From Basilea psittacipulmonis DSM 24701 (GTDB taxonomy: Bacteria > Pseudomonadota > Gammaproteobacteria > Burkholderiales > Burkholderiaceae_B): a stretch of 64,000 bases of DNA. Shown here piece after piece: positions 30,662 through 40,307 of the stretch. Each line of letters opens with the position of its first letter. The stretch's first letter is position 1. The DNA lies in the NCBI RefSeq assembly GCF_000743945.1, contig NZ_CP009238.1:310001-374000 (forward strand), read 5' to 3'. The notes below the pieces were generated by a model. The model was not told the DNA's origin, made no database searches, and was given only the letters and a program-made list of their open reading frames with translations. The position numbers were made by a program, and so were the translations under genes.

Positions 30662-32428
30662 ATGAGTGAAAAAGATACTACTGTTGTTGCGTCTAATTTT
30701 TTGCGAAATATTATTGACCGTGATTTGGCTGAACAGGCTTATGCGGGAAAGAAATGGGCGGGTCATCCGTCTGATGCTCAAGGTCTATCATCAGCACCAG
30801 AGGATGCGGCGAAGATTCGTACGCGTTTTCCACCTGAGCCTAATGGGTTTTTGCATATTGGTCATGCCAAAAGTATTTGTTTGAACTTTGGTTTAGCCAA
30901 AGATTATGCGGGTGTTTGTCACTTACGCTTTGATGATACAAACCCTGAGAAAGAGGATCAGGTATATGTGGATTCGATCAAAGATACCGTTGCTTGGTTA
31001 GGTTATTCATGGAATGATAATCTTTATTTTGCCAGTGATTATTTTAATTACATGTATGACTTTGCTTGTGCATTGATTCAAGCGGATTTGGCGTATGTTG
31101 ATGAACAAAATGCCGATCAGATTCGTGAAAATCGCGGTACATTGAAAGAAGCAGGTAAGGATTCACCATGGCGTAATCGCCCTGTAGAAGAGTCTTTGCG
31201 TATCTTTGAGGATATGAAAGCAGGTAAATACCCAGATGGCGGTCCTTGCTTACGTGCGAAGATCGATATGGCTTCACCAAATATTAATTTGCGTGATCCT
31301 GTGATTTATCGTATTCGTCATGCTCATCATCATCGTACGGGCGATCAGTGGAAGATTTATCCGATGTACACTTATGCACACCCGATTGAAGATGCACTCG
31401 AGGGGATTACGCATAGTATTTGTACACTTGAATTTGAAGATCAAAGACCTTTTTATGATTGGTTGTTGAATCATTTGGCCGATTTGGGTAAGTTGGCACG
31501 TCCTTTGCCTCATCAATATGAGTTCTCACGTTTGAACCTGAATTATGTGGTGACCAGTAAACGTAAACTACTACAACTGGTAACAGAAGGTCATGTCTCA
31601 GGTTGGGACGATCCACGTTTACCAACGATTGCAGGCTTACGTCGTCGTGGTTACACGCCTGAAGCGATTCGTTTATTCTGTGAGCGTTTGGGTGTTTCCA
31701 AAGCGGATTCGACGATTGACTATAGTGTGTTAGAACAGTCTTTGCGTGATGTGTTAGATCCTGTGGCAGACCGTGCGGTCGCTGTATTAGATCCGATTAA
31801 ACTCACGATTACGAATTTGCCTGATGATCATGCTGAATTATGTCAAGCTCCGTATAATCCGCATGATGAAGCGGCAGGGGTAAGAAACTTTCATTTCACG
31901 AAACACTTGTGGATTGAAAGAGATGACTTCCGTATCGAGCCACCTAAGAAATATTTCCGTCTATTCCCAGGTAATACAGTTCGCTTGAAATATGCGTATG
32001 TGGTGAAATGTACAGGCTATGAGGTAGATGAACACGGTGAAGTGACAGAAGTATTTGCTGAATATATTCCAGATACCAAGAGTGGTACACCCGGTGCAGA
32101 TAGTGTGAAGGTAAAAGGTGCGATTACATGGGTATCACAGAAAGAAGCGATTCAAGCAGAAGTGAAACTGTATGATCGTTTGTTCAAAGAGCCTGTACCT
32201 GGCAGTGATGATCGTTCTTTCTTGGACGATATTAACCCTGAGTCCATCACAACAGTTCATGCTTATTTAGAGCCAAGCATTCGTTTAGAGAAAGATAGAT
32301 GGCAGTTTGAACGTTTAGGCTATTTCTGCTTGGACAAAGCAGATCGCACAATAGCTAAGGCGACAGGACAAACTGATACACTGGTTATTAATCGTAGTGT
32401 GACTTTGAAAGATAATTGGAAGAAGTAA
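30662..32428 (+). CDS. glnS: Glutaminyl-tRNA synthetase
   Basis: A 588-residue class I synthetase. The HIGH motif lies in PPEPNGFLHIGHAKS and the KMSKS equivalent in VVTSKRKLLQLV (with T in place of M). DTNPEKED and the two C-terminal beta-barrel anticodon-binding domains match GlnRS. It charges tRNA-Gln directly. It starts 2 bp after ettA and is followed immediately by minC. Confidence 0.97.
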   Translation: MSEKDTTVVASNFLRNIIDRDLAEQAYAGKKWAGHPSDAQGLSSAPEDAAKIRTRFPPEPNGFLHIGHAKSICLNFGLAKDYAGVCHLRFDDTNPEKEDQVYVDSIKDTVAWLGYSWNDNLYFASDYFNYMYDFACALIQADLAYVDEQNADQIRENRGTLKEAGKDSPWRNRPVEESLRIFEDMKAGKYPDGGPCLRAKIDMASPNINLRDPVIYRIRHAHHHRTGDQWKIYPMYTYAHPIEDALEGITHSICTLEFEDQRPFYDWLLNHLADLGKLARPLPHQYEFSRLNLNYVVTSKRKLLQLVTEGHVSGWDDPRLPTIAGLRRRGYTPEAIRLFCERLGVSKADSTIDYSVLEQSLRDVLDPVADRAVAVLDPIKLTITNLPDDHAELCQAPYNPHDEAAGVRNFHFTKHLWIERDDFRIEPPKKYFRLFPGNTVRLKYAYVVKCTGYEVDEHGEVTEVFAEYIPDTKSGTPGADSVKVKGAITWVSQKEAIQAEVKLYDRLFKEPVPGSDDRSFLDDINPESITTVHAYLEPSIRLEKDRWQFERLGYFCLDKADRTIAKATGQTDTLVINRSVTLKDNWKK

Positions 32429-33229
32429 ATGGCAAGCTTAACACATAATCAGGTTATTGAAGCTAAGACAGGCGACTTATTCGTATTGCGTTGGGTCTTG
32501 CATTATGCTGATACGAATCTTTTGATTAAAGCATTAGATTTAAAAATGAAGCAATCGGGCGATTTTTTTAGAAATGAAGCGATTGTTTTGGATGCCAATC
32601 TGATTCAAAAAGCACCTGATTGGAAGTTATTGCAAGAAGCCATGAAACAGCATGGTTTGTATTTGCTGGGGGTGACGGCACCTGTATCATTGTTCGATAG
32701 CATTAAACAAGCGGGATTGCCTATTTTGAACTTTGATAAACAGGCGCCCGCCACGGTTAAAGAAGCAAAAACGGTTGCCAAGCCTACTGAAAAAGCTCAA
32801 CCAAAACCCGCTGATCCAGCACCCGTGCCACGTGCAACAACGCCTCGTACGCCAGAACCCGCTCCCGCTAGTTTTGCTTCAGGAGGCGATGTGCCTGCTC
32901 CGCCAATGATCATCGAACGTCATTTGAGATCAGGGCAACGAGTCTATGCTAAAAACACTGATTTGATCGTGATTGGTACCGTTAGTGCAGGGGCAGAGGT
33001 CATTGCCGATGGTAATGTTCATATTTATGGAGCCTTGCGAGGACGAGCAGTAGCAGGGGCCAAAGGCGATGAAAAAGCGAAAATATTCTGCACGCATTTG
33101 GAAGCGGAAATGCTGGTGATTGCTGGGGTTTATAAAGTGATTGATAGTCAGCTAGATCCTAACTTAGTCAATCATCCTGTGATGGTGGAATTAAAACAAA
33201 GTAAATTAGAAATTCGCCAAGTGATTTAG
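32429..33229 (+). CDS. minC: Septum site-determining protein MinC
   Basis: 266 residues. The N-terminal MinC domain (1 to about 110) inhibits FtsZ polymerisation. A Pro/Ala-rich linker (about 118-160) joins it to the C-terminal beta-helix (about 165-266) with the RSGQRVYAKNTDLIVIGTVSAGAEVIADGNVHIYG block that binds MinD. The ATG abuts the glnS stop codon. The usual partner genes minD and minE are not downstream in the same direction but face it from 34.9 kb, an unusual arrangement. Confidence 0.93.
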   Translation: MASLTHNQVIEAKTGDLFVLRWVLHYADTNLLIKALDLKMKQSGDFFRNEAIVLDANLIQKAPDWKLLQEAMKQHGLYLLGVTAPVSLFDSIKQAGLPILNFDKQAPATVKEAKTVAKPTEKAQPKPADPAPVPRATTPRTPEPAPASFASGGDVPAPPMIIERHLRSGQRVYAKNTDLIVIGTVSAGAEVIADGNVHIYGALRGRAVAGAKGDEKAKIFCTHLEAEMLVIAGVYKVIDSQLDPNLVNHPVMVELKQSKLEIRQVI

Positions 33230-33382
33230 CATAAACTCGTTTTAAAGTGCGATCGGAGATATTGCTGAAAAAATATCTGTTGGCATCGTGCAGATCGAAT
33301 GAGTCTGTTAAGAATCTTGTGCATTCTAAGGATTAATGCAATAAACCTTAATCGATTTGTCGTTAAATTTATGGCCTCGTGG

Positions 33383-33483
33383 TTTGGTTCATTTCGCCAG
33401 ATCGAGGCCTTTAGATTGTAGCTACGGTCAAGTTCGATACCTCGTCTTGTTTGGTTCATACGCCAGATCGAGGCCTTTAGATT
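33383..33483. repeat. Direct repeat downstream of minC
   Basis: TTTGGTTCAT(TT)CGCCAGAT and then CGAGGCCTTTAGATT occur twice (33383-33417 and 33450-33483). GGCCTCG (33373) and CGAGGCC also form inverted pairs. Origin unknown; may be debris of a rearrangement. Confidence 0.7.
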
Positions 33484-33489
33484 CTGTGA

Positions 33490-33726
33490 CTAAAGTTTGT
33501 TTGTCTTAGGCATTGGCTTATCAAAAATAACAAAATAATTTTTATTGGGAATGAGAAACCCTGTTTCCTCATCTAACTTCCCAATCAACGTGTCATTCGT
33601 CCTTTTAACTTTTTTATTCTCATCTCGATAACACTTTCCTCGTTTATAGAGGTATATGCCACTTTTCGTTTTTTGCTTTCTTAAACCAACATCAGGTAAT
33701 GGGTACAGTTGTTTAATCATCTTCAT
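33490..33726 (-). pseudogene. Transposase N-terminal remnant (IS4/IS1634-like)
   Basis: 78 codons on the minus strand. The block DTLIGKLDEETGFLIPNKNY then FVIFDKP parallels IGKLVDKKSRLFQPNENYLKVYDKP at the N-terminus of the intact transposase at 12073-13677. The catalytic part is missing. It lies exactly between minC and the oppositely oriented minDE genes. Confidence 0.7.
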
Positions 33727-33794
33727 TTTGTATGCTAAATGTTGCGGTTTTTAATTTATTGTATGACTATACGAAAAAGATTTTTTAATATTTA

Positions 33795-33843
33795 TAAAAA
33801 AACTTCCGCATATCGAATGTTCAATGATGCGGAAGTTTTTGTT
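33795..33843. terminator. Bidirectional terminator downstream of minE
   Basis: AACTTCCGCAT (33801-33811) pairs with ATGCGGAAGTT (33827-33837). An A-run precedes and a T-run follows, so it can stop transcription from both sides. Confidence 0.85.
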
Positions 33844-33845
33844 AT

Positions 33846-34106
33846 TTAGTGATGATCGGGTAATTCGACTTTTAGTTGGATAAGGTCGATATTGCCGTCT
33901 TTATTCACTTCTACGCTAATATCTTCTGGATTAATATTGATATATTTAGAAATGACTTCAAGCAGTTCTTTTTGCATGGCAGGCAAATAATCGGGAGCAC
34001 TTCTATCTGAACGTTCTTGCATAAGAATAAGGCTCAAACGATCTTTTGCAGATTGGGCGGAAGATGCCTTTTTGCGACCTGAAGTAAAGAGATCAAATAG
34101 TCCCAT
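33846..34106 (-). CDS. minE: Cell division topological specificity factor MinE
   Basis: 86 residues. The N-terminal membrane and MinD-binding part (MGLFDLFTSGRKKASSAQSAKDRLSLIL) and the C-terminal dimer domain (VISKYININPEDISVEVN) match MinE. It stimulates MinD ATPase to give pole-to-pole oscillation. The ATG overlaps the minD stop codon (TAATG). Confidence 0.95.
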   Translation of the reverse strand: MGLFDLFTSGRKKASSAQSAKDRLSLILMQERSDRSAPDYLPAMQKELLEVISKYININPEDISVEVNKDGNIDLIQLKVELPDHH

Positions 34107-34921
34107 TATTTACCTCCAAAAATTCGTTTCATCAGACTAGGTTTCACGTATTCAGTGAAACGCATTGGACGCTGTTCACCAAGGTAGCGAGCCACAATAT
34201 CCGAATAGGCTTCAGATACATCCGTATCTTTCAGCAAAATAGCAGGTGTCCCTGTGTTAGAAGCCAAAAGAATGTTCTCAGACTCTGGAATAACGCCGAT
34301 TAAATCGATATGGAGAATGTCCTCAATATCTTTTATTGAAAGCATTTCACCGTCTTCAACGCGTTTAGGATTATAACGAGTTAACACAAGGAATTCTTTG
34401 ACAGGCTCGACACCTTCTTCAGCACGTTTTGTTTTAGCACTAAGAATACCAAGAATACGGTCTGAATCACGTACAGAAGAGACTTCAGGGTTCGTGACCA
34501 CGAGTGCATCATCGGCAAAATAAGCAGCCATCAATGCACCTGTTTCGATACCAGCAGGTGAGTCGCAAACGATATATTCAAAGCCCATTTTTTTCAATTC
34601 ATCGATTACACGTCCTACACCCTCTTTACTGAGTGCATCTTTGTCACGTGTTTGAGAAGCGGGAAGAATGTATAAATTTTCGATCTGCTTGTCTTTAATC
34701 AGTGCCTGTTTGAGACTTGCTTCGCCTTGAATTACATTCACAAAATCATAAACAACGCGACGCTCGCAACCCATGATTAAATCTAGGTTACGCAAACCAA
34801 CGTCAAAATCGATAACCGCTGTTTTATGACCTCGTAAAGCTAAACCAGCTGAAAAACTAGCACTTGTGGTGGTTTTTCCCACACCACCTTTTCCTGATGT
34901 GACAACGATAACTCGAGCCAT
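34106..34921 (-). CDS. minD: Septum site-determining ATPase MinD
   Basis: 271 residues from the ATG at 34921, chosen because all relatives begin MARVIVVTSGKGGVGKTT; an upstream in-frame ATG at 34942 would add seven residues. The deviant Walker A GKGGVGKTT, CERRVVYDFVNV, and the C-terminal amphipathic membrane helix (KPSLMKRIFG) are present. It recruits MinC to the inner membrane and is displaced by MinE. minD and minE form an operon on the minus strand, with minC on the opposite strand 0.9 kb away. Confidence 0.96.
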   Translation of the reverse strand: MARVIVVTSGKGGVGKTTTSASFSAGLALRGHKTAVIDFDVGLRNLDLIMGCERRVVYDFVNVIQGEASLKQALIKDKQIENLYILPASQTRDKDALSKEGVGRVIDELKKMGFEYIVCDSPAGIETGALMAAYFADDALVVTNPEVSSVRDSDRILGILSAKTKRAEEGVEPVKEFLVLTRYNPKRVEDGEMLSIKDIEDILHIDLIGVIPESENILLASNTGTPAILLKDTDVSEAYSDIVARYLGEQRPMRFTEYVKPSLMKRIFGGK

Positions 34922-35127
34922 GAAGTTTATCCCTTTATACAAAAAAACTGTGAATATTTTAACATTTAAAAGCCTTATAAAAACGATTTTCTAAGCGGAT
35001 AAGCACTTAAAAATATTTTTAAAAACAGTAGAAACGATTGATGAATAATTCATGAGTTATGTGGATGATCAAAATGAATCATGTCCATATCAGCCAGTAA
35101 ATAATTAAGCATTGCCTAAATGTCGTT
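34922..35127. other. Upstream region of minDE
   Basis: About 200 bp, AT-rich, presumed to carry the minD promoter. No gene is seen. Confidence 0.4.
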
Positions 35128-35565
35128 GTGGCAAGGGTGAGATGAGAAAAGGGGCGTTGTTGTAAAGATAGGATGAGGAAGTGATGGTGTGGCAAGGGTG
35201 AGGTGAGGAAAGGGACGTTGTTGTAAAGATAGGATGAGGAAGTGATGGTGTGGCAAGGGTGGGATGAGGAAAGGGGCATTGTTGTAAAGATGGCATGAGG
35301 AAGTGATGGTGTGGCAAGGGTGAGATGAGAAAAAGGACGTTGTTGTAAAGATGGGATGAGGAAGTGATGGTGTGGCAAGGGTGAGGTGAGGAAAGGGGCA
35401 TTGTTGTAAAGATGTGATGAGGAAGTGATGGTGTGGCAAGGGTGAGGTGAGGAAAGGGACGTTGTTGTAAAGATAGGATGAGGAAGTGATGGTGTGGCAA
35501 GGGTGAGATGAGAAAAAGGGCATTGTTGTAAAGATGGGATGAGAAAGTGATGGTGTGGCAAAAAA
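35128..35565. repeat. Minisatellite: seven 61-bp tandem repeats
   Basis: The anchor GTGGCAAGGGTG starts at 35128, 35189, 35250, 35311, 35372, 35433 and 35494, and a shortened copy at 35555, giving seven exact 61-bp periods with no indel. Units differ by scattered substitutions (G/A in GAGATGAG/GAGGTGAG, GACG/GGCATT). The plus strand is purine-rich with few C. All three minus-strand frames stay open only because the repeat has no stop words; this is not coding. Confidence 0.95.
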
Positions 35566-35798
35566 GGACCTGAAAATATGGGGTTTGGCACTTGATTTCT
35601 CATGGATAACTGAATGATCTGATAGAGGAAAAGTAAGTAGTTTTACTTGCGTAGTTGCACGCAGGTAAGGGGCTTGATTTAGGCATAAGTTTATAGAACG
35701 TTAACAAAATGAGGATTTTTGATGATGTCAGTCATAAAAGTGATGCGATATGATGAAAAGTCACTTTGATAAAAAGGAGAAAAAAGGGGAGTTTGCTT
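35566..35798. other. Spacer before the Fis-type gene
   Basis: About 230 bp without a gene. TTGCACGCAGG and nearby words show no clear promoter. A GGGGAG upstream of 35799 serves as ribosome site for the next gene. Confidence 0.4.
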
Positions 35799-36533
35799 AT
35801 GACTCAAGGGATGATTGCAATTGTTCAAACCGTCAATAATAAAGAATCTGTGCGGTTTTTGGAGAAGCATTTAGGAAAAAATAATTGTCGTGTTATTTTT
35901 GTCGAAACCACAAAAGATGATGATATGGTGTCTTGCATTTCACAGAGTTTGCATGGAATAACAGCTGTATTAATACCTGTGACGATTGCCGATTTGTCAT
36001 ATATCAGAACACAGTTATGTTATCGTTCGTCGCCCCTGACATCGCCTTTGATTTGTTTGGGTTTTGGTGTGTCAAGTGCTGTTTTTGAAGATTTAATGCG
36101 GTATGGTATTGCGGATTTTATTCAAGATGGTACTCAAGTCAATGAGATAAAAGTGCGTTTAAAGGTGTTGAAATATCGCGGTGTATTTCTCGGTCCAGGA
36201 TATGAAAATACCTCGCAACGCTTGTCTTATCATGTTCAGTCAAAAACGATTGAAACTCAAGTTGAGTCGTCTCAGTCATTACATCTTAAAGACTCTTTAT
36301 CCTATCACCAATCACAAGATTTTTACGATGTGTTATGCCGTGAACATGACTATAATTCAGCAAAAAGGCAGATGATAGAATGTTTTGATCGAGGTTATTT
36401 ATCAGCGATGTTGAGCTGGCAAAGAGGAAATATTTCTCAAGCAGCTATCCATGCAGGCAAGAATAGACGAGCGTTTTGGGAATTGATGCGTAAATATCAA
36501 ATTGATGGGCAAGCCTATCGCGAGTTATCGTAA
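35799..36533 (+). CDS. Fis-type HTH protein with receiver-like N-terminus
   Basis: 244 residues from the ATG at 35799 (a GGGGAG ribosome site precedes it; an in-frame upstream start at 35766 is less likely). The C-terminus (about 200-244) is a Fis-type helix-turn-helix: LSAMLSWQRGNISQAAIHAG, then NRRAFWELMRKYQID, as in NtrC-family regulators. The N-terminal about 125 residues have alternating hydrophobic strands like a response-regulator receiver, but I see no clear phospho-Asp motif. The central AAA+ sigma-54 ATPase domain is absent. It is likely a DNA-binding regulator; target unknown. The last codons are duplicated downstream. Confidence 0.65.
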   Translation: MTQGMIAIVQTVNNKESVRFLEKHLGKNNCRVIFVETTKDDDMVSCISQSLHGITAVLIPVTIADLSYIRTQLCYRSSPLTSPLICLGFGVSSAVFEDLMRYGIADFIQDGTQVNEIKVRLKVLKYRGVFLGPGYENTSQRLSYHVQSKTIETQVESSQSLHLKDSLSYHQSQDFYDVLCREHDYNSAKRQMIECFDRGYLSAMLSWQRGNISQAAIHAGKNRRAFWELMRKYQIDGQAYRELS

Positions 36534-36795
36534 AAAGGAGAAGAGGTTTAACAAAATTGCAGTGATCGAAATAGGCAGGATAAGCTGTGTGGTAGGTGTG
36601 GATGGGCCACTATTGTAGGTGGAGATAAAGGGAGGAGCTTTGTGCGTTTATCCATAATCGCGAGTTATCGTAAAAAGGAGAAGAGGTTTAACAAAATTGC
36701 AGTGATTGAAGTAGGTAAGATAAGCTGTGTGGTAGGCGTGAATGGGCCACTATTGTAGGTAGTGATAAAAGGAGGGGTGAGCTTTTAATAATCAC
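36517..36795. repeat. 140-bp direct repeat that copies the end of the Fis-type gene
   Basis: Starting at CGCGAGTTATCGTAAAAAGG (36519, including the gene's last codons and stop), about 140 bp recurs from 36659 with few changes. Each copy ends near GGGCCACTATTGTAGGT. A third, short fragment with ACAACTATTGTAGGTGG lies near 36812. No gene is seen between 36534 and 36939. Confidence 0.9.
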
Positions 36796-36939
36796 GTGGA
36801 TGCCTTAACGGGACAACTATTGTAGGTGGTAATAAAAGTGTGGTTCAGCTTTGTATGTTTTATCGATAAATTCTGCGTGAATCTTAAATCACGGTTAAAA
36901 TAGTCTCTTTTGAAGAATAGAACGATAAGGAAAGAGTTT

Positions 36940-38007
36940 ATGACCCAGCTTAAAAATGATGTTTTTTTAAGAGCTTTGTTACGCCAACCTGTACCTTATA
37001 CGCCAGTATGGCTAATGCGTCAGGCAGGACGTTATCTACCTGAATATCGTGAAACACGTGCTAAAGCTGGTTCATTCTTGGGTTTGGCAAAAAATCCTGA
37101 ATTGGCTTGTGAAGTGACGGTACAGCCTATTGAACGTTATCCATTAGATGCGGCTATTTTATTTTCTGATATTTTAATGATTCCTGATGCCATGGGCTTG
37201 GGCTTATCATTTGTGGCAGGCGAAGGCCCCCAATTTTCTCACCCTGTTAATCATGAAGAAGCTGTTGCGAAACTGGCGGTGCCTGATATGCAAGAAATGC
37301 AATATGTTTTTGATGCGGTCAAGCTTATCCGTCACGAATTAAACGGTCGTGTTCCATTGATTGGTTTTGCAGGAAGTCCTTGGACAGTCGCTTGTTATAT
37401 GGTTGAGGGCGGTTCATCAAAAGAGTACGCAACGATTAAAACGATGATGTATTCAAGGCCAGATTTATTGCATCGAATTTTACAAATTACAGCAAAAACG
37501 ACGTGTGAATACTTAAATGCACAGATTCATGCGGGTGTTCAAGCGGTCATGATTTTTGATAGTTGGGGAGGTGCATTAGCCGATACCTATTATCAGAAGT
37601 TTTCATTGGCGTATATGAAACAAATTGTCGATGGTTTGGATCGTCATTATCAAGGGCAAACTATTCCTGTTATTGTATTTACCAAAGGTGGTGGCCTATG
37701 GTTGGAAGACATTGCACAATCAGGTTGTGATGCAATTGGTGTGGACTGGACGGTTAATTTATCTCAAGCACGTCAACGTGTTCAAGATGCAGTCGCCTTA
37801 CAAGGAAATATTGATCCGATGTGCTTGTTTGCTGATGAACAGGCTATTCGAGCTGAAGCACGCCGTGTGATCGATGATTTTGGTGTGGTAGGCAAAGGTG
37901 GACATGTATTTAATTTGGGACATGGCATTTCTCAACATACCGATCCAGAAAAAGTAGCCGCATTGATTGACGAGGTTCATGAGTATAGTCGTGCGATGCA
38001 CAAGTAA
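36940..38007 (+). CDS. hemE: Uroporphyrinogen decarboxylase
   Basis: 355 residues from the ATG at 36940 (AAGGAAAGAG upstream). The signature [16 protein letters not shown] contains the substrate-binding Arg pair, and [19 protein letters not shown] holds the catalytic Asp. It converts uroporphyrinogen III to coproporphyrinogen III in haem synthesis. Another haem gene, hemH, lies near 60.6 kb. It is followed by priA 65 bp later. Confidence 0.97.
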   Translation: MTQLKNDVFLRALLRQPVPYTPVWLMRQAGRYLPEYRETRAKAGSFLGLAKNPELACEVTVQPIERYPLDAAILFSDILMIPDAMGLGLSFVAGEGPQFSHPVNHEEAVAKLAVPDMQEMQYVFDAVKLIRHELNGRVPLIGFAGSPWTVACYMVEGGSSKEYATIKTMMYSRPDLLHRILQITAKTTCEYLNAQIHAGVQAVMIFDSWGGALADTYYQKFSLAYMKQIVDGLDRHYQGQTIPVIVFTKGGGLWLEDIAQSGCDAIGVDWTVNLSQARQRVQDAVALQGNIDPMCLFADEQAIRAEARRVIDDFGVVGKGGHVFNLGHGISQHTDPEKVAALIDEVHEYSRAMHK

Positions 38008-38072
38008 AAACGACAGGTAATACATTGGTTTCAAGATAAACAGGCTGTCATGAATAATATTGAGAATTGCCA

Positions 38073-40130
38073 ATGAAGTGGGTAGAAGTCGTTCTGGATG
38101 TGCCATTAAGAAATCGCTTTGTGTATCGTTGCAGTGATGAACGAACGGCGGTGGGATATCGAGTATTGGTGCCGTTTGGACACAGAACACTGGTGGGTAT
38201 TATTGTGGATATGCCTACGCAGATTGACTTCCCAGAAGATCAGATTAAAGATGTGATTCAAGTGATCACGGATTTGCCACCCTTTGATCATCATTGGATC
38301 GCTTTTTCAAAATTTGCCGCGAAGTATTATCAACGTCCTTTGGGCGAGGTGATGGTTTCTAGCTTGCCAGCACCGTTAAGAAAGGCGATAGCTTATCAAG
38401 ATAAGTTAGCTGAAAAAAGTCCTGTTTACCGTGCGGATAAATCGCAAGAAAAAAAGATTAAACAATTAATCCAGACCTACACAGAAACGGCACCAGCGTT
38501 TGTTTTGAATGATGAGCAAGAACGTGCCGTGAATGTCGTGCTACAAGAAAAAAATGCCCATACTTATCTTTTGTTTGGCGTGACAGGAAGCGGTAAAACA
38601 GAGGTGTATTTGCGATTAATCCAAAACTGTTTAGAACAAGGTAAGCAGGCCTTGTTTTTAGTGCCTGAAATTAATCTCACCCCTCAATTTGAAAGCCAGT
38701 TAAGAAAAAGATTGGGAAATATCGTCAAACAAAATGAAATTGCGGTGTTGCATAGTAATCTTTCTGAGGGACAAAGGGTTAAAACATGGTCGGATGCACA
38801 AAGGGGCAATATTAAGTTATTACTAGGCACGAGATTATCTATTTTTTCACCTTTGTTTAATTTAGGTTTAATCGTGGTGGATGAGGAACATGATCTGTCT
38901 TACAAACAACAAGAGGGGATACGTTATTCAGCTAGGGATTTAGCGGTTTATCGCGGTAGGCAATTAGACATTCCAGTGGTGTTGGGTTCTGCAACTCCCT
39001 CATTGGAATCGTGGCATAATGCGATGACGGGGAAGTATCAATTATTGGAACTAAAACAAAGGGCCGTATCGGCTTGTTTGCCTGAAATTAAGTTGGTGCC
39101 TACTCGTAAAGACCAGATGCAAGGCGGTTTTTCTTTAACGTGTTTGCATGAGATAGATGCGTGTTTGTCGCGAAAAGAACAAGTGCTGGTATTTATCAAT
39201 CGGCGTGGATATGCCCCTGTATTAACGTGTTCAAGCTGTGAGTGGGTGAGCGAATGCCCTAATTGTACGGCTTATATGGTGCTACATCAGTCGTCTTCAG
39301 GCAAGTATTTACAGTGCCATCATTGTGGTCATCGTCAACAAGTACCATTTAAATGCCCTGATTGCGGGAATATTGATTTAATCACATTGGGCTACGGTAC
39401 TCAAAAAGTAACTGAATTTTTACAACAACGTTATCCCCAAGCAAAAGTCGTGAGAATTGATGCAGATAGTACGCGTCAAAAAGGCAGTGCTCAAGCCCTA
39501 TTTGAACAGGTTCATCATCATGAAGTGGATATTTTGGTCGGCACTCAGATGATTACAAAAGGTCATGATTTTAAAACGGTTGGAGCGGTGATAGTGTTAG
39601 GGGCGGATTTTGGTTTGTTCAGTGCAGACTTTCGATCTTCAGAAAGACTTTTTGATCAACTAATCCAAGTATCAGGCCGTGCAGGAAGACATCAACAGGG
39701 TTCTAACGTCTGGATTCAAACAGATTATCCTCATCATATGTTATATCAGAACTTAATCAAACATGATTATGTTGGGTTTTCAAAGACGTTGTTGGAAGAA
39801 CGAGAAGAGGCAATGTTACCTCCTTTTTCTTATCAATGTTTGTTGTTGTCCCAAGATAAACATTTAGACAAAGTCTTGGCATTTTTGACAGATGTAAAAC
39901 AATCGTTTGAACAAGAGGCGGTGGGTGAGTTTGCAAAGATTGAATGTTATGATCCCGTACCGCTAAAACTGATGCGTGTGGATAATATTGAACGTGCACA
40001 ATTGTTGATAGAATCTATGTCTCGCCCTTTGTTACAAACATTTTTCTCGTCATTCATTTTAACCATCGAAAAATTGGCAAAAAAACATAAAGTCAAATAT
40101 GTGTTGGAAGTGGATCCGCAGAGTATTTAG
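38073..40130 (+). CDS. priA: Primosomal protein N' (PriA helicase)
   Basis: 685 residues from the ATG at 38073 (MKWVEVVLDVPL). Walker A GVTGSGKTEVY, the DEEH box VVDEEHD and helicase motifs are present, with a zinc-binding Cys cluster in CSSCEWVSECPNC and CHHCGHRQQ...CPDCGN. It restarts stalled replication forks by loading DnaB. It follows hemE on the same strand. Confidence 0.96.
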   Translation: MKWVEVVLDVPLRNRFVYRCSDERTAVGYRVLVPFGHRTLVGIIVDMPTQIDFPEDQIKDVIQVITDLPPFDHHWIAFSKFAAKYYQRPLGEVMVSSLPAPLRKAIAYQDKLAEKSPVYRADKSQEKKIKQLIQTYTETAPAFVLNDEQERAVNVVLQEKNAHTYLLFGVTGSGKTEVYLRLIQNCLEQGKQALFLVPEINLTPQFESQLRKRLGNIVKQNEIAVLHSNLSEGQRVKTWSDAQRGNIKLLLGTRLSIFSPLFNLGLIVVDEEHDLSYKQQEGIRYSARDLAVYRGRQLDIPVVLGSATPSLESWHNAMTGKYQLLELKQRAVSACLPEIKLVPTRKDQMQGGFSLTCLHEIDACLSRKEQVLVFINRRGYAPVLTCSSCEWVSECPNCTAYMVLHQSSSGKYLQCHHCGHRQQVPFKCPDCGNIDLITLGYGTQKVTEFLQQRYPQAKVVRIDADSTRQKGSAQALFEQVHHHEVDILVGTQMITKGHDFKTVGAVIVLGADFGLFSADFRSSERLFDQLIQVSGRAGRHQQGSNVWIQTDYPHHMLYQNLIKHDYVGFSKTLLEEREEAMLPPFSYQCLLLSQDKHLDKVLAFLTDVKQSFEQEAVGEFAKIECYDPVPLKLMRVDNIERAQLLIESMSRPLLQTFFSSFILTIEKLAKKHKVKYVLEVDPQSI

Positions 40131-40307
40131 TGCCGTGATACCTTAGAAAATAGGGGGCATGACGTTAACACAGTATAAGTGAACTTAATGCTGAAAACCG
40201 CTTATTTTCTTGCGATTAAGTGTGATGAAAGTCAGTTTATAAAGTATGGATTAAAGGTAAAATAAGCATTGAGTATTCTTTTGAATACCGATCTTTAGGG
40301 GTTGAAT

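Noticed and set aside
35128-35565. CRISPR array of 61-bp period
   Set aside because: The whole 61-bp unit is repeated, with no variable spacers.
35079-35603. Long open frames on the minus strand in all three frames
   Set aside because: They arise from the 61-bp repeat, which has no stop words in any frame; the period is not a multiple of three, and no start signal or domain is seen.
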